A DNA stretch of 64,000 bases from Aquincolibacterium sp041674705 (GCA_041674705.1 JBAYVF010000001.1:130477-194476); one strand, 5' to 3'. Shown: positions 44,403-53,000, counted from the first letter of the stretch. Numbers and translations are program-made. The notes: generated from the sequence alone by a model not told the origin.

Positions 44403-45224
44403 ATGTTCGAACTTTTGACCTCGTTCTGGCGGCCGGTGATCGAGATCCTCTTTATCTGGGTGTTGATCTATTCCGTGATCCGGTTCTTTCAGGGCACGCG
44501 CGCCATGCAGGTGCTTCTCGGTCTTGTCATCCTTGTGGTCATTTTCCTCGCGGCAAAATTCTTTGAATTGAACAGCATCATCTGGGTCCTTTCCAAGGTC
44601 TTCGCCGTGGGTATTGTGGCCTTCCTCATTATTTTTCAGCCTGAAATGCGGCGCGTGTTGGCGCGGATCGGGACCACGATGTCGAGCGGATTTTTAAGCG
44701 AAGGGGGCGTGATCGAAGAAGTGGTCCGCGCCTGCGACCATATGGCGCGGCACCGGACCGGGGCTTTGATCGCGCTTGAGCGGGACGTGGGTCTCAAGAA
44801 CTATATTGAAAGCGGCATGATGATCGATGCGAAAGTAAGCGCGGAACTTCTGCTCAGCCTTTTTGATCCGCACACTCCGACCCATGACGGCGCCGTGATC
44901 ATCTCGGGCGACCGGATCGCATCCTGCGGGTCTCTTTTTCCGCTTACGCAGATGACAGACCTTCCGACTTCCGTAGGGACGCGCCATAGGGCTGCGATCG
45001 GCCTTACGGAAGAAAATGACGCCGTCTGCATCGTGGTTTCCGAAGAGACCGGAAATATTTCAGTTTCGGTCTTCGGGAAACTCACCAAGGCGCTTGATCT
45101 TGAGGACATGAAGCGGATCCTCGAGGGGCTTTTTAAACCGGCAGAGAACAAGAACGTTTTTAAAGATTTCATCGATATGAACAAAAAGCTTTTCCAGTTC
45201 CATGGGAAGGAAGCCGGACAATGA
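44403..45224 (+). CDS. cdaA: Diadenylate cyclase CdaA
   Basis: 273 residues. Three membrane segments (about 12-30, 36-52, 62-80) then the DAC domain with DGA at 162-164 and RHR at 194-196 (GTRHRAAIG). It makes c-di-AMP from two ATP at the membrane. The start is one base after DUF2905. cdaR overlaps its stop by four bases, the classical pair. Confidence 0.95.
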   Translation: MFELLTSFWRPVIEILFIWVLIYSVIRFFQGTRAMQVLLGLVILVVIFLAAKFFELNSIIWVLSKVFAVGIVAFLIIFQPEMRRVLARIGTTMSSGFLSEGGVIEEVVRACDHMARHRTGALIALERDVGLKNYIESGMMIDAKVSAELLLSLFDPHTPTHDGAVIISGDRIASCGSLFPLTQMTDLPTSVGTRHRAAIGLTEENDAVCIVVSEETGNISVSVFGKLTKALDLEDMKRILEGLFKPAENKNVFKDFIDMNKKLFQFHGKEAGQ

Positions 45225-46159
45225 GAAATTGGCTCGTCCATAATTGGGGACTGAAGATCATCTCTTTGGTGCTTGCGGTCGGGACATGGTATTACGCCGT
45301 GGGTGAAGAAAATATCGAGGTCATGCGCGTGATCCCGCTCAAGATCCAGATGAGCAGTACGGAAATGACGGTTTCCGAGATCTCCACGAAGGTCGTTCAG
45401 GTCACTTTGTCCGCGCCGCGCGCGCTGATCGTAAACCTTGCGAGTCAGGATATTCAGGCGGTGCACAAGATCGGCCCGGAGATCAAGACTGCGGGAGAAT
45501 ATTCTTTCCGTCTGGAGCCGGCCGAGATCAATGTCCCGAGCTTTCAGATCCGCGTCATCAAGATCGTGCCCGAGATCATGACGGTGAAGCTGGATGAGGT
45601 GATCGTCCAGAAGCTCGAGATCGAGCCGGATTTTGTCGGAGAGCCCGCGGTCGGCTACAAACTTCTCGGGGAGGATTTACGCATGGATCCGAACGCTATT
45701 CTTACGAAGGGCCCCAAAGGGGTGCTGGAAAAAATGAAATCCGCGAAGACCGCACCGATTGATCTGGTGGGGCGTATCCGTTCTTTTTATCGCACGGTTG
45801 AGGTGAAGCTGCCGCCCGGCGTCAAGCCCATGAGCGAATCTCTCGTGAATGTTTATATTCCTATCCGCGAAGAATTCGGCGAAAAGGAACTTAAGGACGT
45901 TCCGGTGCGCATTTTGAGATCTCCCGCGGCGAGCGGTGTCGCGGACCTTAATCCGGACAAGGTGACCCTGGTGCTCAAGGGGTCCAAACTTTCTCTCGAA
46001 AAACTTACTCCCGAGACCCTCCTGGCTTACGTGGATCTCGCGGACCTGAAAAAAGGGGATTATGACCTGGAACTTCAAGTCGTTTTACCCGAGGCCGTGA
46101 GCTTGAAAGACAAAGAGCCGATCAAGATCAAAACCGCGATCCGGTCTCTGACCCAGTAA
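45221..46159 (+). CDS. cdaR: CdaR (YbbR-domain) regulator of CdaA
   Basis: 312 residues. One N-terminal membrane anchor (LKIISLVLAVGTWYYAV) and about three YbbR repeats (each with the PxxIxxxGP/LxGxxSxL pattern; clearest near 145-215 and 235-305). It sits outside the membrane and modulates CdaA in known cases. ATGA overlap with cdaA. Confidence 0.9.
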   Translation: MRNWLVHNWGLKIISLVLAVGTWYYAVGEENIEVMRVIPLKIQMSSTEMTVSEISTKVVQVTLSAPRALIVNLASQDIQAVHKIGPEIKTAGEYSFRLEPAEINVPSFQIRVIKIVPEIMTVKLDEVIVQKLEIEPDFVGEPAVGYKLLGEDLRMDPNAILTKGPKGVLEKMKSAKTAPIDLVGRIRSFYRTVEVKLPPGVKPMSESLVNVYIPIREEFGEKELKDVPVRILRSPAASGVADLNPDKVTLVLKGSKLSLEKLTPETLLAYVDLADLKKGDYDLELQVVLPEAVSLKDKEPIKIKTAIRSLTQ

Positions 46160-46166
46160 TCCTCCC

Positions 46167-46901
46167 ATGACGACCCGAATCCTTTTAAAAAAACTCGGCG
46201 TTAATATCGATCATGTTGCGACATTGCGCCAGGCGCGTCTTGGGGAAGAGCCTTCCGTCCTGGAGGCCGCGCTCGAAGCGGAGCAAGGCGGGGCCGACAG
46301 TATTACGGTTCATTTGCGCGAAGATCGTCGTCACATCCAGGATGCGGACGTTTTTGAGCTCATGGAAAAGATCTATGTTCCTCTCAATCTCGAGATGTCC
46401 GTCTCGTCCGAGATCCTGAAACTCGCCCTTAAAGTGAGACCCGCAAAGGCATGTCTCGTTCCCGAAAAGCGGAAAGAACTGACGACCGAGGGGGGCCTCG
46501 ACCTTTTTTCAAAAAAGAACCCCTTGATCCGGACGGTCGACGCGCTTTTGGCGAAAAAAGTCGAGGTCAGCCTTTTTATTGATCCGGTGGAAACCCAAGT
46601 GCAAGAAGCCTCCCGGCTTGGCGCGTACGCGATCGAGATCCATACGGGATCGTATGCGAATGCCGAGGGAAAGAAAAAAGAAAAGGAGCTTCTGCGCGTT
46701 TGTGAGGCCGCGCGGTTGGGCCACAAACTCGGGCTTCGAATCCATGCCGGGCATGGGCTTAATTACGAGAATATTTTTCCGCTGCTTGCGATCCCGGAGA
46801 TCATCGAATTCAATATCGGGCATTCCATCATCAGCCGCGCCATGTTCGTTGGATTAGCCAAAGCTGTCCAGGAAATGAAGAAAATAATTAGTACGAAGTA
46901 A
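46167..46901 (+). CDS. pdxJ: Pyridoxine 5'-phosphate synthase
   Basis: 244 residues. LGVNIDHVATLRQAR, GGADSITVHLREDRRHIQD, VCLVPEKRKELTTEGGLD-like segment and HAGHGLNYENI are PdxJ motifs. Last step of the DXP-dependent B6 route. Its final three codons (S-T-K) lie inside a family D repeat. No pdxA in the window. Confidence 0.95.
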   Translation: MTTRILLKKLGVNIDHVATLRQARLGEEPSVLEAALEAEQGGADSITVHLREDRRHIQDADVFELMEKIYVPLNLEMSVSSEILKLALKVRPAKACLVPEKRKELTTEGGLDLFSKKNPLIRTVDALLAKKVEVSLFIDPVETQVQEASRLGAYAIEIHTGSYANAEGKKKEKELLRVCEAARLGHKLGLRIHAGHGLNYENIFPLLAIPEIIEFNIGHSIISRAMFVGLAKAVQEMKKIISTK

Positions 46902-46966
46902 GGAGTACGGAGTACGGCGTAAAAACAAAGCCAAAGACTCCGTACCCCGTACGCCGTACGCCTTAC
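46890..46966. repeat. Family D inverted repeat with 7-base units (GTACGGA type)
   Basis: GTACGAA, GTAAGGA, GTACGGA, GTACGGC, then a 20-base centre and the right arm with GTACCCC, GTACGCC, GTACGCC, TTAC. It begins inside the end of pdxJ and stops about five bases before nnrD. Confidence 0.85.
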
Positions 46967-46971
46967 TCAAA

Positions 46972-47835
46972 ATGAATATCCACACAATCGCTAAAAAATT
47001 AAAACGTCCTGCGACGGCGCACAAAGGCACATTCGGCCGCGTCTTCATCCTCGCGGGATCCCGCGGTATGACGGGCGCGGCGAACCTTACCGGGATGGCG
47101 GCGCTTCGTTCCGGCGCCGGGCTTGTGACGGTCGGTGTCCCCGATGCGGTCTATCTCATTGTTGCCAAGCGGGATTCCGAACTGATGATCCGGCCCTTGC
47201 CCTCGACTCCCCAAGGAACGCTTTCCCTGAAAGGCTTTTCGGAGATCAAACGGTTCTGTGCCACACAAAATGTTCTTGCGATCGGCCCCGGACTTTCCCA
47301 GCAGAACACCACCCAGCAACTTCTTCGCAAGGTCCTCGCAGCGGCAGAACTTCCGCTTGTGATTGACGCCGACGGACTTAATGCTTTGAAAGGGCATCTC
47401 AAGGTGTTGGCGGTTTGTTGCGGCCGTGCGGTGCTTACGCCGCATCCCGGAGAATTTGTGCGCGTCTTCGGCGGAAAACTGGATGATTCGGATGCACTCC
47501 GGAAAAAACGGGCTTTGGAAACGGCGAAAAAGCACGACGTGGTAATCGTTCTCAAAGGACATCGCACAGTGATTGCTACGCCCGAGGGAGATTGTCATAT
47601 CAACGCGACCGGCAACCCCGGTATGGCGACCGCGGGCTCAGGCGATGTGCTGACCGGAATGATTGCAGCGCTTATAGGCCAGGGGCTTTCTACTTTTGAA
47701 GCGGCATGCCTCGGCGTTCATGTCCATGGCTTGGCCGGGGATATGGCCGCGAAAAAAATCGGTCCAACGAGCATGATTGCGGGCGATTTATTACGTTTTC
47801 TTCCGAACGCTTTCAAGACACTCATCCCTTTCTGA
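46972..47835 (+). CDS. nnrD: ADP-dependent NAD(P)H-hydrate dehydratase
   Basis: 287 residues, single-domain form (no fused epimerase). HKGTFGRVFILAGSRGMTGAANLTGMAALRSGAGLVTVGVP, DADGLNAL, LTPHPGEF, VLKGHRTVIA and GNPGMATAGSGDVLTG are the ordered ribokinase-fold motifs. Repairs hydrated NAD(P)H. The partner epimerase must be elsewhere or absent. Confidence 0.94.
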   Translation: MNIHTIAKKLKRPATAHKGTFGRVFILAGSRGMTGAANLTGMAALRSGAGLVTVGVPDAVYLIVAKRDSELMIRPLPSTPQGTLSLKGFSEIKRFCATQNVLAIGPGLSQQNTTQQLLRKVLAAAELPLVIDADGLNALKGHLKVLAVCCGRAVLTPHPGEFVRVFGGKLDDSDALRKKRALETAKKHDVVIVLKGHRTVIATPEGDCHINATGNPGMATAGSGDVLTGMIAALIGQGLSTFEAACLGVHVHGLAGDMAAKKIGPTSMIAGDLLRFLPNAFKTLIPF

Positions 47836-47844
47836 CCCCCGGGT

Positions 47845-48795
47845 ATGAATCCTTTTGACGCTTATAAAAATTGCACGCTTTGTCCTCGCGATTGTAAAGT
47901 TGATCGGACGCAAGGAAAACGAGGTTTCTGCGGAGAAAGCGCGACTTGCGCGGTCGCATTTCTTGGCCCTCATTTCGGCGAAGAGCCTTCTTTTGCAGGC
48001 TCCCGGGGTTCCGGTACGATCTTCTTCAGCGGCTGTTCCAGCCAGTGTTTTTTCTGTCAAAATCACCAGATCTCGATCCAGCATGACGGCCGGGCGGTGA
48101 CTCCGGCGGAACTTTTCTTCGAAGTTAAAGAACTTGTCCGGAAAAAAGTCCACAATCTCAATTTTGTAACACCGGACCATTTCTGGCCGCATATCCAGGT
48201 GCTTTGCCAGGCGCTCCGGGAAGAAGGAATTAAGATCCCCAGGCTTTTTAACTGCTCCGGGTATCAGAAAGCGGAAAAGGTGAAAGAATACGCTCAGGAG
48301 ATGGATATTTTTCTTCCCGATTTTAAATTCGCGGAGCCAGAACTTGCGAAGATGTGCATGGGGGATGCGCGCTATCCCGAAATCGCTCTGAAAGCGCTCC
48401 GGGAGATGATTCAATTCAAGGGTTTTCTCGAACCCTGGGATACGACGGGGCTCCAGACGGCCAGCCGGGGAGTCCTTGTTCGGCATCTGGTGCTGCCAGG
48501 GTATGCGGAGAACAGCCTGAAGGTCTTAAAACTTTTGCATAAGGAATTCGGGTCCGGGATCCCGCTTTCTGTGATGAGCCAGTTCCGGCCAGTGGCAGAA
48601 TGTTGCAAGCGGCATGAGCTTGAGCGGACCGTCAGGATCAAGGAGTATGAACAGGTCCTGGAGCTTGTGATCAAGCTCGGCTTCGAAAGGGTTTACACGC
48701 AGGAACTCAAGGAAGAGACGGCTTTTTTACCCGATTTTAAAAACCCCAAGAATCCGTTTCCCGGCAATAAGAAACGGAGGGAGGATGGTGGATGA
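47845..48795 (+). CDS. Radical SAM protein, PflA/PflX-like
   Basis: 316 residues. The radical SAM cluster is FFSGCSSQCFFCQNHQIS (CxxxCxxC, about 64-71), after an N-terminal Cys group CTLCPRDCKVDRTQGKRGFCG. This is COG1313-type, related to pyruvate formate-lyase activators, substrate not known. Its last residues (KRREDGG) are translated from a family D repeat. Follows nnrD. Confidence 0.88.
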   Translation: MNPFDAYKNCTLCPRDCKVDRTQGKRGFCGESATCAVAFLGPHFGEEPSFAGSRGSGTIFFSGCSSQCFFCQNHQISIQHDGRAVTPAELFFEVKELVRKKVHNLNFVTPDHFWPHIQVLCQALREEGIKIPRLFNCSGYQKAEKVKEYAQEMDIFLPDFKFAEPELAKMCMGDARYPEIALKALREMIQFKGFLEPWDTTGLQTASRGVLVRHLVLPGYAENSLKVLKLLHKEFGSGIPLSVMSQFRPVAECCKRHELERTVRIKEYEQVLELVIKLGFERVYTQELKEETAFLPDFKNPKNPFPGNKKRREDGG

Positions 48796-48848
48796 CGGAT
48801 GGCGACAGGCTTGTTTTTTCTCCATCCACCCTCCGATCTCCTCCATCC
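48776..48848. repeat. Family D inverted repeat with 7-base units (GGATGGT type)
   Basis: GGAGGGA, GGATGGT, GGATGAC, GGATGGC, then the right arm CTCCATC, CACCCTC, CGATCTC, CTCCATC. It starts inside the radical SAM gene and contains its stop codon. Confidence 0.8.
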
Positions 48849-48916
48849 AATTGTAAAACACTGGCTATTGGTTAGACCGCGGATATATAATTGAGCATTA
48901 AAATCCAGAGAAAATT

Positions 48917-49588
48917 ATGAAAAAATCGGTCACATTATCCCCCTCAGCGCTGAGTCTTTTTAAGAATTGTCCGCGATGTTTTTGGCTTGAGAAGGTCAAA
49001 AATATCAAGCGGCCGCGCGGTATTTTCCCCTCACTTCCCGGCGGCATGGATCGTGTGATCAAGACCTATTTTGACGCTTTTCGCGCCCAAGGGACGCTTC
49101 CTCCGGAACTTCGCATCGATGCATTCAAAGGCATTCATCTTTATGACAACCAGGCCCAGCTTGAGAATTGGCGCGCCTGGCGCACCGGGCTTCAATATCA
49201 TGAGAATGGCGAGGTTCTCTCAGGGATGCTCGATGATCTTCTCGTTAAAGACGGGGCTTATATCCCGTTCGACTATAAGACCAAAGGCTCGCCTACGAAT
49301 GAAGAGGATGCGACCAAGTATTATCAGACTCAGCTGGATTGTTACGCGCTGATGCTCGAGGGGAACGGGCTCAAAACCGCCGGGTATGGTTTTCTGCTTT
49401 ATTACTCGCCCAAAGAAGTCGGAGAAAATGGCCAGGTGAGTTTTGAGATCCAGCCGATCCGGATCGGAACGGATACGGCGCGCGCGAAGGATCTATTCCA
49501 TCAGGCGCTAGCGATCTTAACCGGCCCCGCGCCCAAAGCGGCGCCGAAGTGCGAATATTGTAGCTGGTTAGATAAGTTCAGAAAGTAA
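48917..49588 (+). CDS. PD-(D/E)XK nuclease with four cysteines
   Basis: 223 residues. PD-(D/E)XK motif: Asp106 in LSGMLDDLL, Asp119-x-Lys121 in FDYKTKG, and Gln near 138 (YYQTQLDCY), as in RecB/Cas4-type nucleases. Cys18-Cys21 (CPRC) and Cys212-Cys215 (CEYC) could hold an Fe-S cluster as in Cas4/AddB. No CRISPR array or cas gene nearby. TATAAT lies about 30 bases ahead of the ATG. Function open. Confidence 0.78.
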   Translation: MKKSVTLSPSALSLFKNCPRCFWLEKVKNIKRPRGIFPSLPGGMDRVIKTYFDAFRAQGTLPPELRIDAFKGIHLYDNQAQLENWRAWRTGLQYHENGEVLSGMLDDLLVKDGAYIPFDYKTKGSPTNEEDATKYYQTQLDCYALMLEGNGLKTAGYGFLLYYSPKEVGENGQVSFEIQPIRIGTDTARAKDLFHQALAILTGPAPKAAPKCEYCSWLDKFRK

Positions 49589-49597
49589 GATGGCTTG

Positions 49598-49718
49598 CCC
49601 CGTTAGAGATTTTCAGGAACGAGGGTATAATAGCGTTCCACCTTTAAATGGGATTAATGTGAAAGAGAAGCGCAATTTTACGGAAGCGATTTAAAATCGC
49701 TTCCTATCTCTAACGGGG
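49598..49718. repeat. Family B element with 13-bp terminal inverted repeats, copy B3
   Basis: CCCCGTTAGAGAT (49598-49610) and ATCTCTAACGGGG (49706-49718). The GGAAGCGATT/AATCGCTTCC inner hairpin precedes the right end exactly as in copy B1. Lies between the nuclease and cupin genes. Confidence 0.8.
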
Positions 49719-49749
49719 CTTGAGAAATTCAGGAAGTGACCCGAAAATC

Positions 49750-49786
49750 AAAACCCGGTTTTGGAAAGCACGCAAAACCAGGTTTT
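49750..49786 (+). terminator. Hairpin ahead of the cupin gene
   Basis: AAAACCCGGTTTTG and CAAAACCAGGTTTT pair with one mismatch. Resembles the AAGACCCGGT hairpins at 32435 and 56965. Probable terminator or leader structure. Confidence 0.5.
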
Positions 49787-49805
49787 TAAAAGAACGGGGT
49801 GAATT

Positions 49806-50090
49806 ATGACGCAGGAGACAACTTTAAAAGTTCTTGTCGAAAAACCAACGGCCCAGAAATTACAGGCTTTGAATGTTTTTTCGTGGCCCATTTGGACGAA
49901 AGAGGTTTCGAGCTTTGACTGGTTTTACGATGAGCAAGAGATCTGTTATTTTCTGGAAGGCGAAGTGACTGTGAAGACTCCGCAGGGCGAGGTCTCGTTT
50001 GGGAAAGGGGATCTCGTCACATTTCCCCAAGGACTCAAGTGCGTGTGGAATATCAAGCGAGCCGTCAAAAAACATTACAAGTTCGGATGA
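49806..50090 (+). CDS. Cupin-fold protein (DUF861/Cupin_3 type)
   Basis: 94 residues, one cupin domain: FDWFYDEQEICYFLEGEVTVKTPQGEVSFGKGDLVTFPQGLKCVWNI. It is the short Cupin_3 type. Metal ligands are incomplete (Glu and Tyr rather than His-x-His), so binding is uncertain. Role unknown. Confidence 0.8.
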   Translation: MTQETTLKVLVEKPTAQKLQALNVFSWPIWTKEVSSFDWFYDEQEICYFLEGEVTVKTPQGEVSFGKGDLVTFPQGLKCVWNIKRAVKKHYKFG

Positions 50091-50117
50091 GGGGATGGGG
50101 ACTTTCCCCCAGCCACT

Positions 50118-50139
50118 CACCCTGAGCGAAGCCAAGGGT
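50118..50139. repeat. Single CCCTGAGCGAAGC hairpin
   Basis: CACCCTGAGCGAAGCCAAGGGT folds as CCCT..GCGAAGC..AGGG and resembles a sequence word repeated in many bacterial genomes. One copy here. Confidence 0.4.
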
Positions 50140-50168
50140 TTCCTTTAAAATATTAACGAAAGGTATTT

Positions 50169-50594
50169 ATGACAACGCCTACTCCTAAAACGAACGCCAT
50201 GCTTATCTGCGATTATGTGATCACCGAGCGTGGCACGAACAAGAAAAGCCTGATCGGTGTTTTCGAAAATATCGGGGCGGCGACTTTCCCGTGCACGCAC
50301 TTCGCTCTTTCGGTCTATATCAAATTGACCGATGCGCAGGGAGGCTACCATTTCCGGCTCGAGCTCGTGGATCTGCAAAGCGATGCCATGATCGGCAAAA
50401 GCGAAATGCCCGAGGAAGTGCGTGTGCCGAGCCCGCTCGACGCCCATGAATTGGTGTTCAATCTCCGGGGAGTTCGTTTCATGCACGCGGGGAATTACGA
50501 ATTCCGGATCTTCGCCAATGACAGGATCTTCGGGCAGAAGAAACTTGTGGTAGAGCAGATCGATCCGAATGCGCAAAATCCAGGGCCCCAATAA
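50169..50594 (+). CDS. DUF6941-like protein
   Basis: 141 residues, predicted beta-rich: NAMLICDYVITERGTNKKSLIGVFENIGAATFPCTHFALSVYIKLTD, ending VEQIDPNA. Reads like the DUF6941 family of small proteins with unknown function. Its stop is followed at one base by the DJ-1 gene. Confidence 0.6.
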   Translation: MTTPTPKTNAMLICDYVITERGTNKKSLIGVFENIGAATFPCTHFALSVYIKLTDAQGGYHFRLELVDLQSDAMIGKSEMPEEVRVPSPLDAHELVFNLRGVRFMHAGNYEFRIFANDRIFGQKKLVVEQIDPNAQNPGPQ

Positions 50595-50595
50595 T

Positions 50596-51150
50596 ATGCC
50601 AAAAACAGCGCTTGTGATCCTGGCGGAAGGGTTTGAAGAAGTCGAGGCGATCGCGCCGGTCGATTTTCTGAGACGCGCGGGAGTTCGGGTGACCCTGGCG
50701 GGCCTCAATTCCCTCATCGTCAAAGGATCGAGGCACATCGGAATCCAGACGGACGTACTTCTAAAAGAGGTCCAGGATCTTCCCGATGTTGTGATCCTTC
50801 CCGGAGGGCTTCCGGGAGCCACAAATCTTGCGAAATCCGGAGAAGTTACCGCCCTTATTCAAAAGATGAACGTGGCAGGGAAGCTTATTGCCGCGATCTG
50901 TGCCGCTCCCGCGGTCGTGTTAGCGCCGCTCGGGATCCTTGAGGGCAAGAAAGCGACTTGTTATCCCGGTTGTGAATCCGATTTTTCAAAAAAAACAGCT
51001 CACTCCAAGGAACGGGTTGTTGTGGATGGGAATATTATTACAAGCCAAGGTCCCGGCACAGCCCTGGAATTTGCGCTCGAAATAGCCGTCCGGCTTGCGG
51101 GAAAAGAGATGGCTGAAAATGTCCGCGGCAAAATGTTGATCAAGGACTAG
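50596..51150 (+). CDS. DJ-1/PfpI family protein
   Basis: 184 residues. ALVILAEGFEEVEAIAPVDFLRRAG, the LPGGLPGATNL Glu/Gly loop, and the nucleophile Cys in IAAICAAPAVVL near 103. The YajL/ThiJ-DJ-1 group repairs or senses glycated or oxidised protein. ATG 50596 follows the previous stop by one base. Confidence 0.9.
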   Translation: MPKTALVILAEGFEEVEAIAPVDFLRRAGVRVTLAGLNSLIVKGSRHIGIQTDVLLKEVQDLPDVVILPGGLPGATNLAKSGEVTALIQKMNVAGKLIAAICAAPAVVLAPLGILEGKKATCYPGCESDFSKKTAHSKERVVVDGNIITSQGPGTALEFALEIAVRLAGKEMAENVRGKMLIKD

Positions 51151-51155
51151 CCTCC

Positions 51156-51662
51156 ATGAAATTTTTTGAGATCGAACAGAAATACAAAATGACGGATCCG
51201 AAACGAGTTCGAGCGGCTCTCAAAAAAATGGGCGCCCGGAAGATCGCCGGGGGGACCGAAACAAACGAATTTTTCGATCTCGGGAAGCAGCTCAGGGAAA
51301 GACGGCTTGCCATGAGGCTGCGAACCTACGGGAAGAAGGCTGTGCTGACGCTCAAAGGTCCACGGCTCAAATCCAGGTTCACGAAGCGTATGGAGATCGA
51401 AGCGCCCGTGGATTACGGGCCCTTAAAAACGATCCTTGGTCTTGCGGGGTTCAAGGTTGTTAAAGGCTACAAAAAAGAGCGAGAGCTCTACCGGCTTGGG
51501 CAAAGTCTCATCGCCCTGGATTGGCTTCCGCGGTTTGGACGGTTTCTCGAGATCGAAGGTCCGCTTCAGTCGATCCCGCGAATCGAGAAAAAACTGGGAC
51601 TTCGGGACAGCGATCGTGAAGAACGGTCTTATTTGCAGATGTTATTCAACTGGAAACAGTAA
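51156..51662 (+). CDS. CYTH domain protein (CyaB/triphosphatase-like)
   Basis: 168 residues. ExExK signature EIEQKYK at 5-11; then RLRTYGKKAVLTLKGP, KRMEIE and FLEIEGP strands of the triphosphate tunnel. CYTH proteins are class IV adenylate cyclases or inorganic/thiamine triphosphatases. Follows DJ-1 by five bases. Confidence 0.9.
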   Translation: MKFFEIEQKYKMTDPKRVRAALKKMGARKIAGGTETNEFFDLGKQLRERRLAMRLRTYGKKAVLTLKGPRLKSRFTKRMEIEAPVDYGPLKTILGLAGFKVVKGYKKERELYRLGQSLIALDWLPRFGRFLEIEGPLQSIPRIEKKLGLRDSDREERSYLQMLFNWKQ

Positions 51663-51676
51663 AGGGAGAAGAATTT

Positions 51677-52243
51677 ATGGTTATTGCATCAGATATTCGG
51701 GTAGGAAACGTGATTCGCGTGGATGGAAAACTTTGCAAAGTGCTGACGCAGGAGATCCGGGGAACGGGGAAATTCGGCAAGAGCGCGATGCTCAAGCTCC
51801 GGAGCCTTGATGAAGGGAATGTGATCGAGAAGAAAATGTCCGCTGACGCGAATGCGGAGGAAGTGGACGTTCATATCGTGAAGATGCAGTATCTTTACCG
51901 TGAAGGCGACCATTTCATGTTCATGAATATGGAGAACTACGAGCAGTTTCCCTTGTCGGCAAAAGCGGTCGGCAAGCACGAGGTGTTCCTGCGGGAGAAC
52001 GAAGTGATCGAGGTTCTTTTCGGGGAAGGGAAGGTCCTGAGCATTGCGTTCCCGAAGATCGTTGAACTCAAGGTGGTGAGCACGCCGAAAGGGATCGGGT
52101 CCGATGCGAATTTCAAGGAAGCGGAACTTGAGAACGGGCTTACGGTCCTTGTGCCTCAATTTGTGAGCGAGGGTGAAACCATTCGCCTTAATACCGATGA
52201 CCTGAGCTATCTGGACCGGATTTCGGTCCGAAGTATGTCTTAA
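51677..52243 (+). CDS. efp: Translation elongation factor P
   Basis: 188 residues with three OB-like domains. Domain I loop is QEIRGTGKFGKSAML; alignment by equal length with E. coli EF-P puts the modifiable Lys at Lys32 (TGKFGK). The end (GLTVLVPQFVSEGETIRLNTDDLSYLDRIS) is standard. It helps polyproline synthesis. The loop is unlike the common PGKGQA form and resembles eIF5A's TGKHGH. No EpmA/EpmB or DHS-like gene is in the window. Confidence 0.94.
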   Translation: MVIASDIRVGNVIRVDGKLCKVLTQEIRGTGKFGKSAMLKLRSLDEGNVIEKKMSADANAEEVDVHIVKMQYLYREGDHFMFMNMENYEQFPLSAKAVGKHEVFLRENEVIEVLFGEGKVLSIAFPKIVELKVVSTPKGIGSDANFKEAELENGLTVLVPQFVSEGETIRLNTDDLSYLDRISVRSMS

Positions 52244-52279
52244 GAGTCCGGGGATACCCCAAGAATGCGGGAGGTTATC

Positions 52280-52684
52280 ATGACTACGGAGCACGCGGCG
52301 CATCATCGCAAGAAAAGAATTCTGGCGGTGGATGATGACGGGCTGGTAAGGCGATCGCTGGAGATCCTGCTCCGGGAGGCCGGTTATGATCCGACGGTGG
52401 CGAGCGGCGGACAGGAAGCGCTCGGATTTCTCGTCCAGCGCCATTTTGATCTTTTGATCACCGATATGCGTATGCCGGGTATGGACGGACTTCAGGTCAT
52501 TCAAGCTGTTCGGGATTACTGCCGTGAGACGAAAAGGCCCCCAATCCCCGAAATCGTCCTGACCGCCTATAACGATGATCAGGTCAAGCAATCCGCGATC
52601 CGGTTAGGCGTTCGGGAATTTCTTCTCAAGCCCTTCAAGATCGATGAATTTTTGACGGTCCTGAAGCATAACTTGAGTCGTTAA
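52280..52684 (+). CDS. Single-domain response regulator
   Basis: 134 residues, receiver only. Acidic pocket DDD at 18-20, phospho-acceptor Asp62 in LLITDMRMPGMDG, Thr in LTAYND and Lys in FLLKPF. No output domain. GGGAGG at 52269-52274 supports ATG 52280. Partner kinase unknown; the histidine kinase at 13929 is far away. Confidence 0.93.
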   Translation: MTTEHAAHHRKKRILAVDDDGLVRRSLEILLREAGYDPTVASGGQEALGFLVQRHFDLLITDMRMPGMDGLQVIQAVRDYCRETKRPPIPEIVLTAYNDDQVKQSAIRLGVREFLLKPFKIDEFLTVLKHNLSR

Positions 52685-52833
52685 CTGCCATCAGGAAGAT
52701 GAAAATTAGAGTTGAGACCGGTTGCATTTTTCTTAAGTGCTGCGTTATGGTCAACTTTACGGGTTCGCAGTACTTGCACCGTTAACCCGTAAAAATAAAT
52801 GGAAAACAGGGCGAGATAAGGTATCATGCATCT

Positions 52834-53000
52834 ATCCCAGCTTTAGATTTTTTTATGTAAGGGGTAGTTGGGACAGCCCTGATTTTTATTTTCTTTTCCT
52901 GGATGGTAATCAGGGCAGCCCCAATCTCAGCTTTGCTTCGATTGATTGGAATTGGGACTGCCCCAATTTCAACTTCGTTAAAATTGATAGGTATTGGGAC
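52834..53000 (-). repeat. Family A four-hairpin array, copy A5
   Basis: This occupies most of the 317-base gap 52685-53001. Stems in order: ATCCCAGCT/AGTTGGGAC (one mismatch and one wobble), GCCCTGATT/AATCAGGGC (perfect), GCCCCAATC/AATTGGGAC and CCCCAAT/ATTGGGAC. The array ends one base before the ATG at 53002. The part 52685-52833 shows no gene. Confidence 0.8.
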
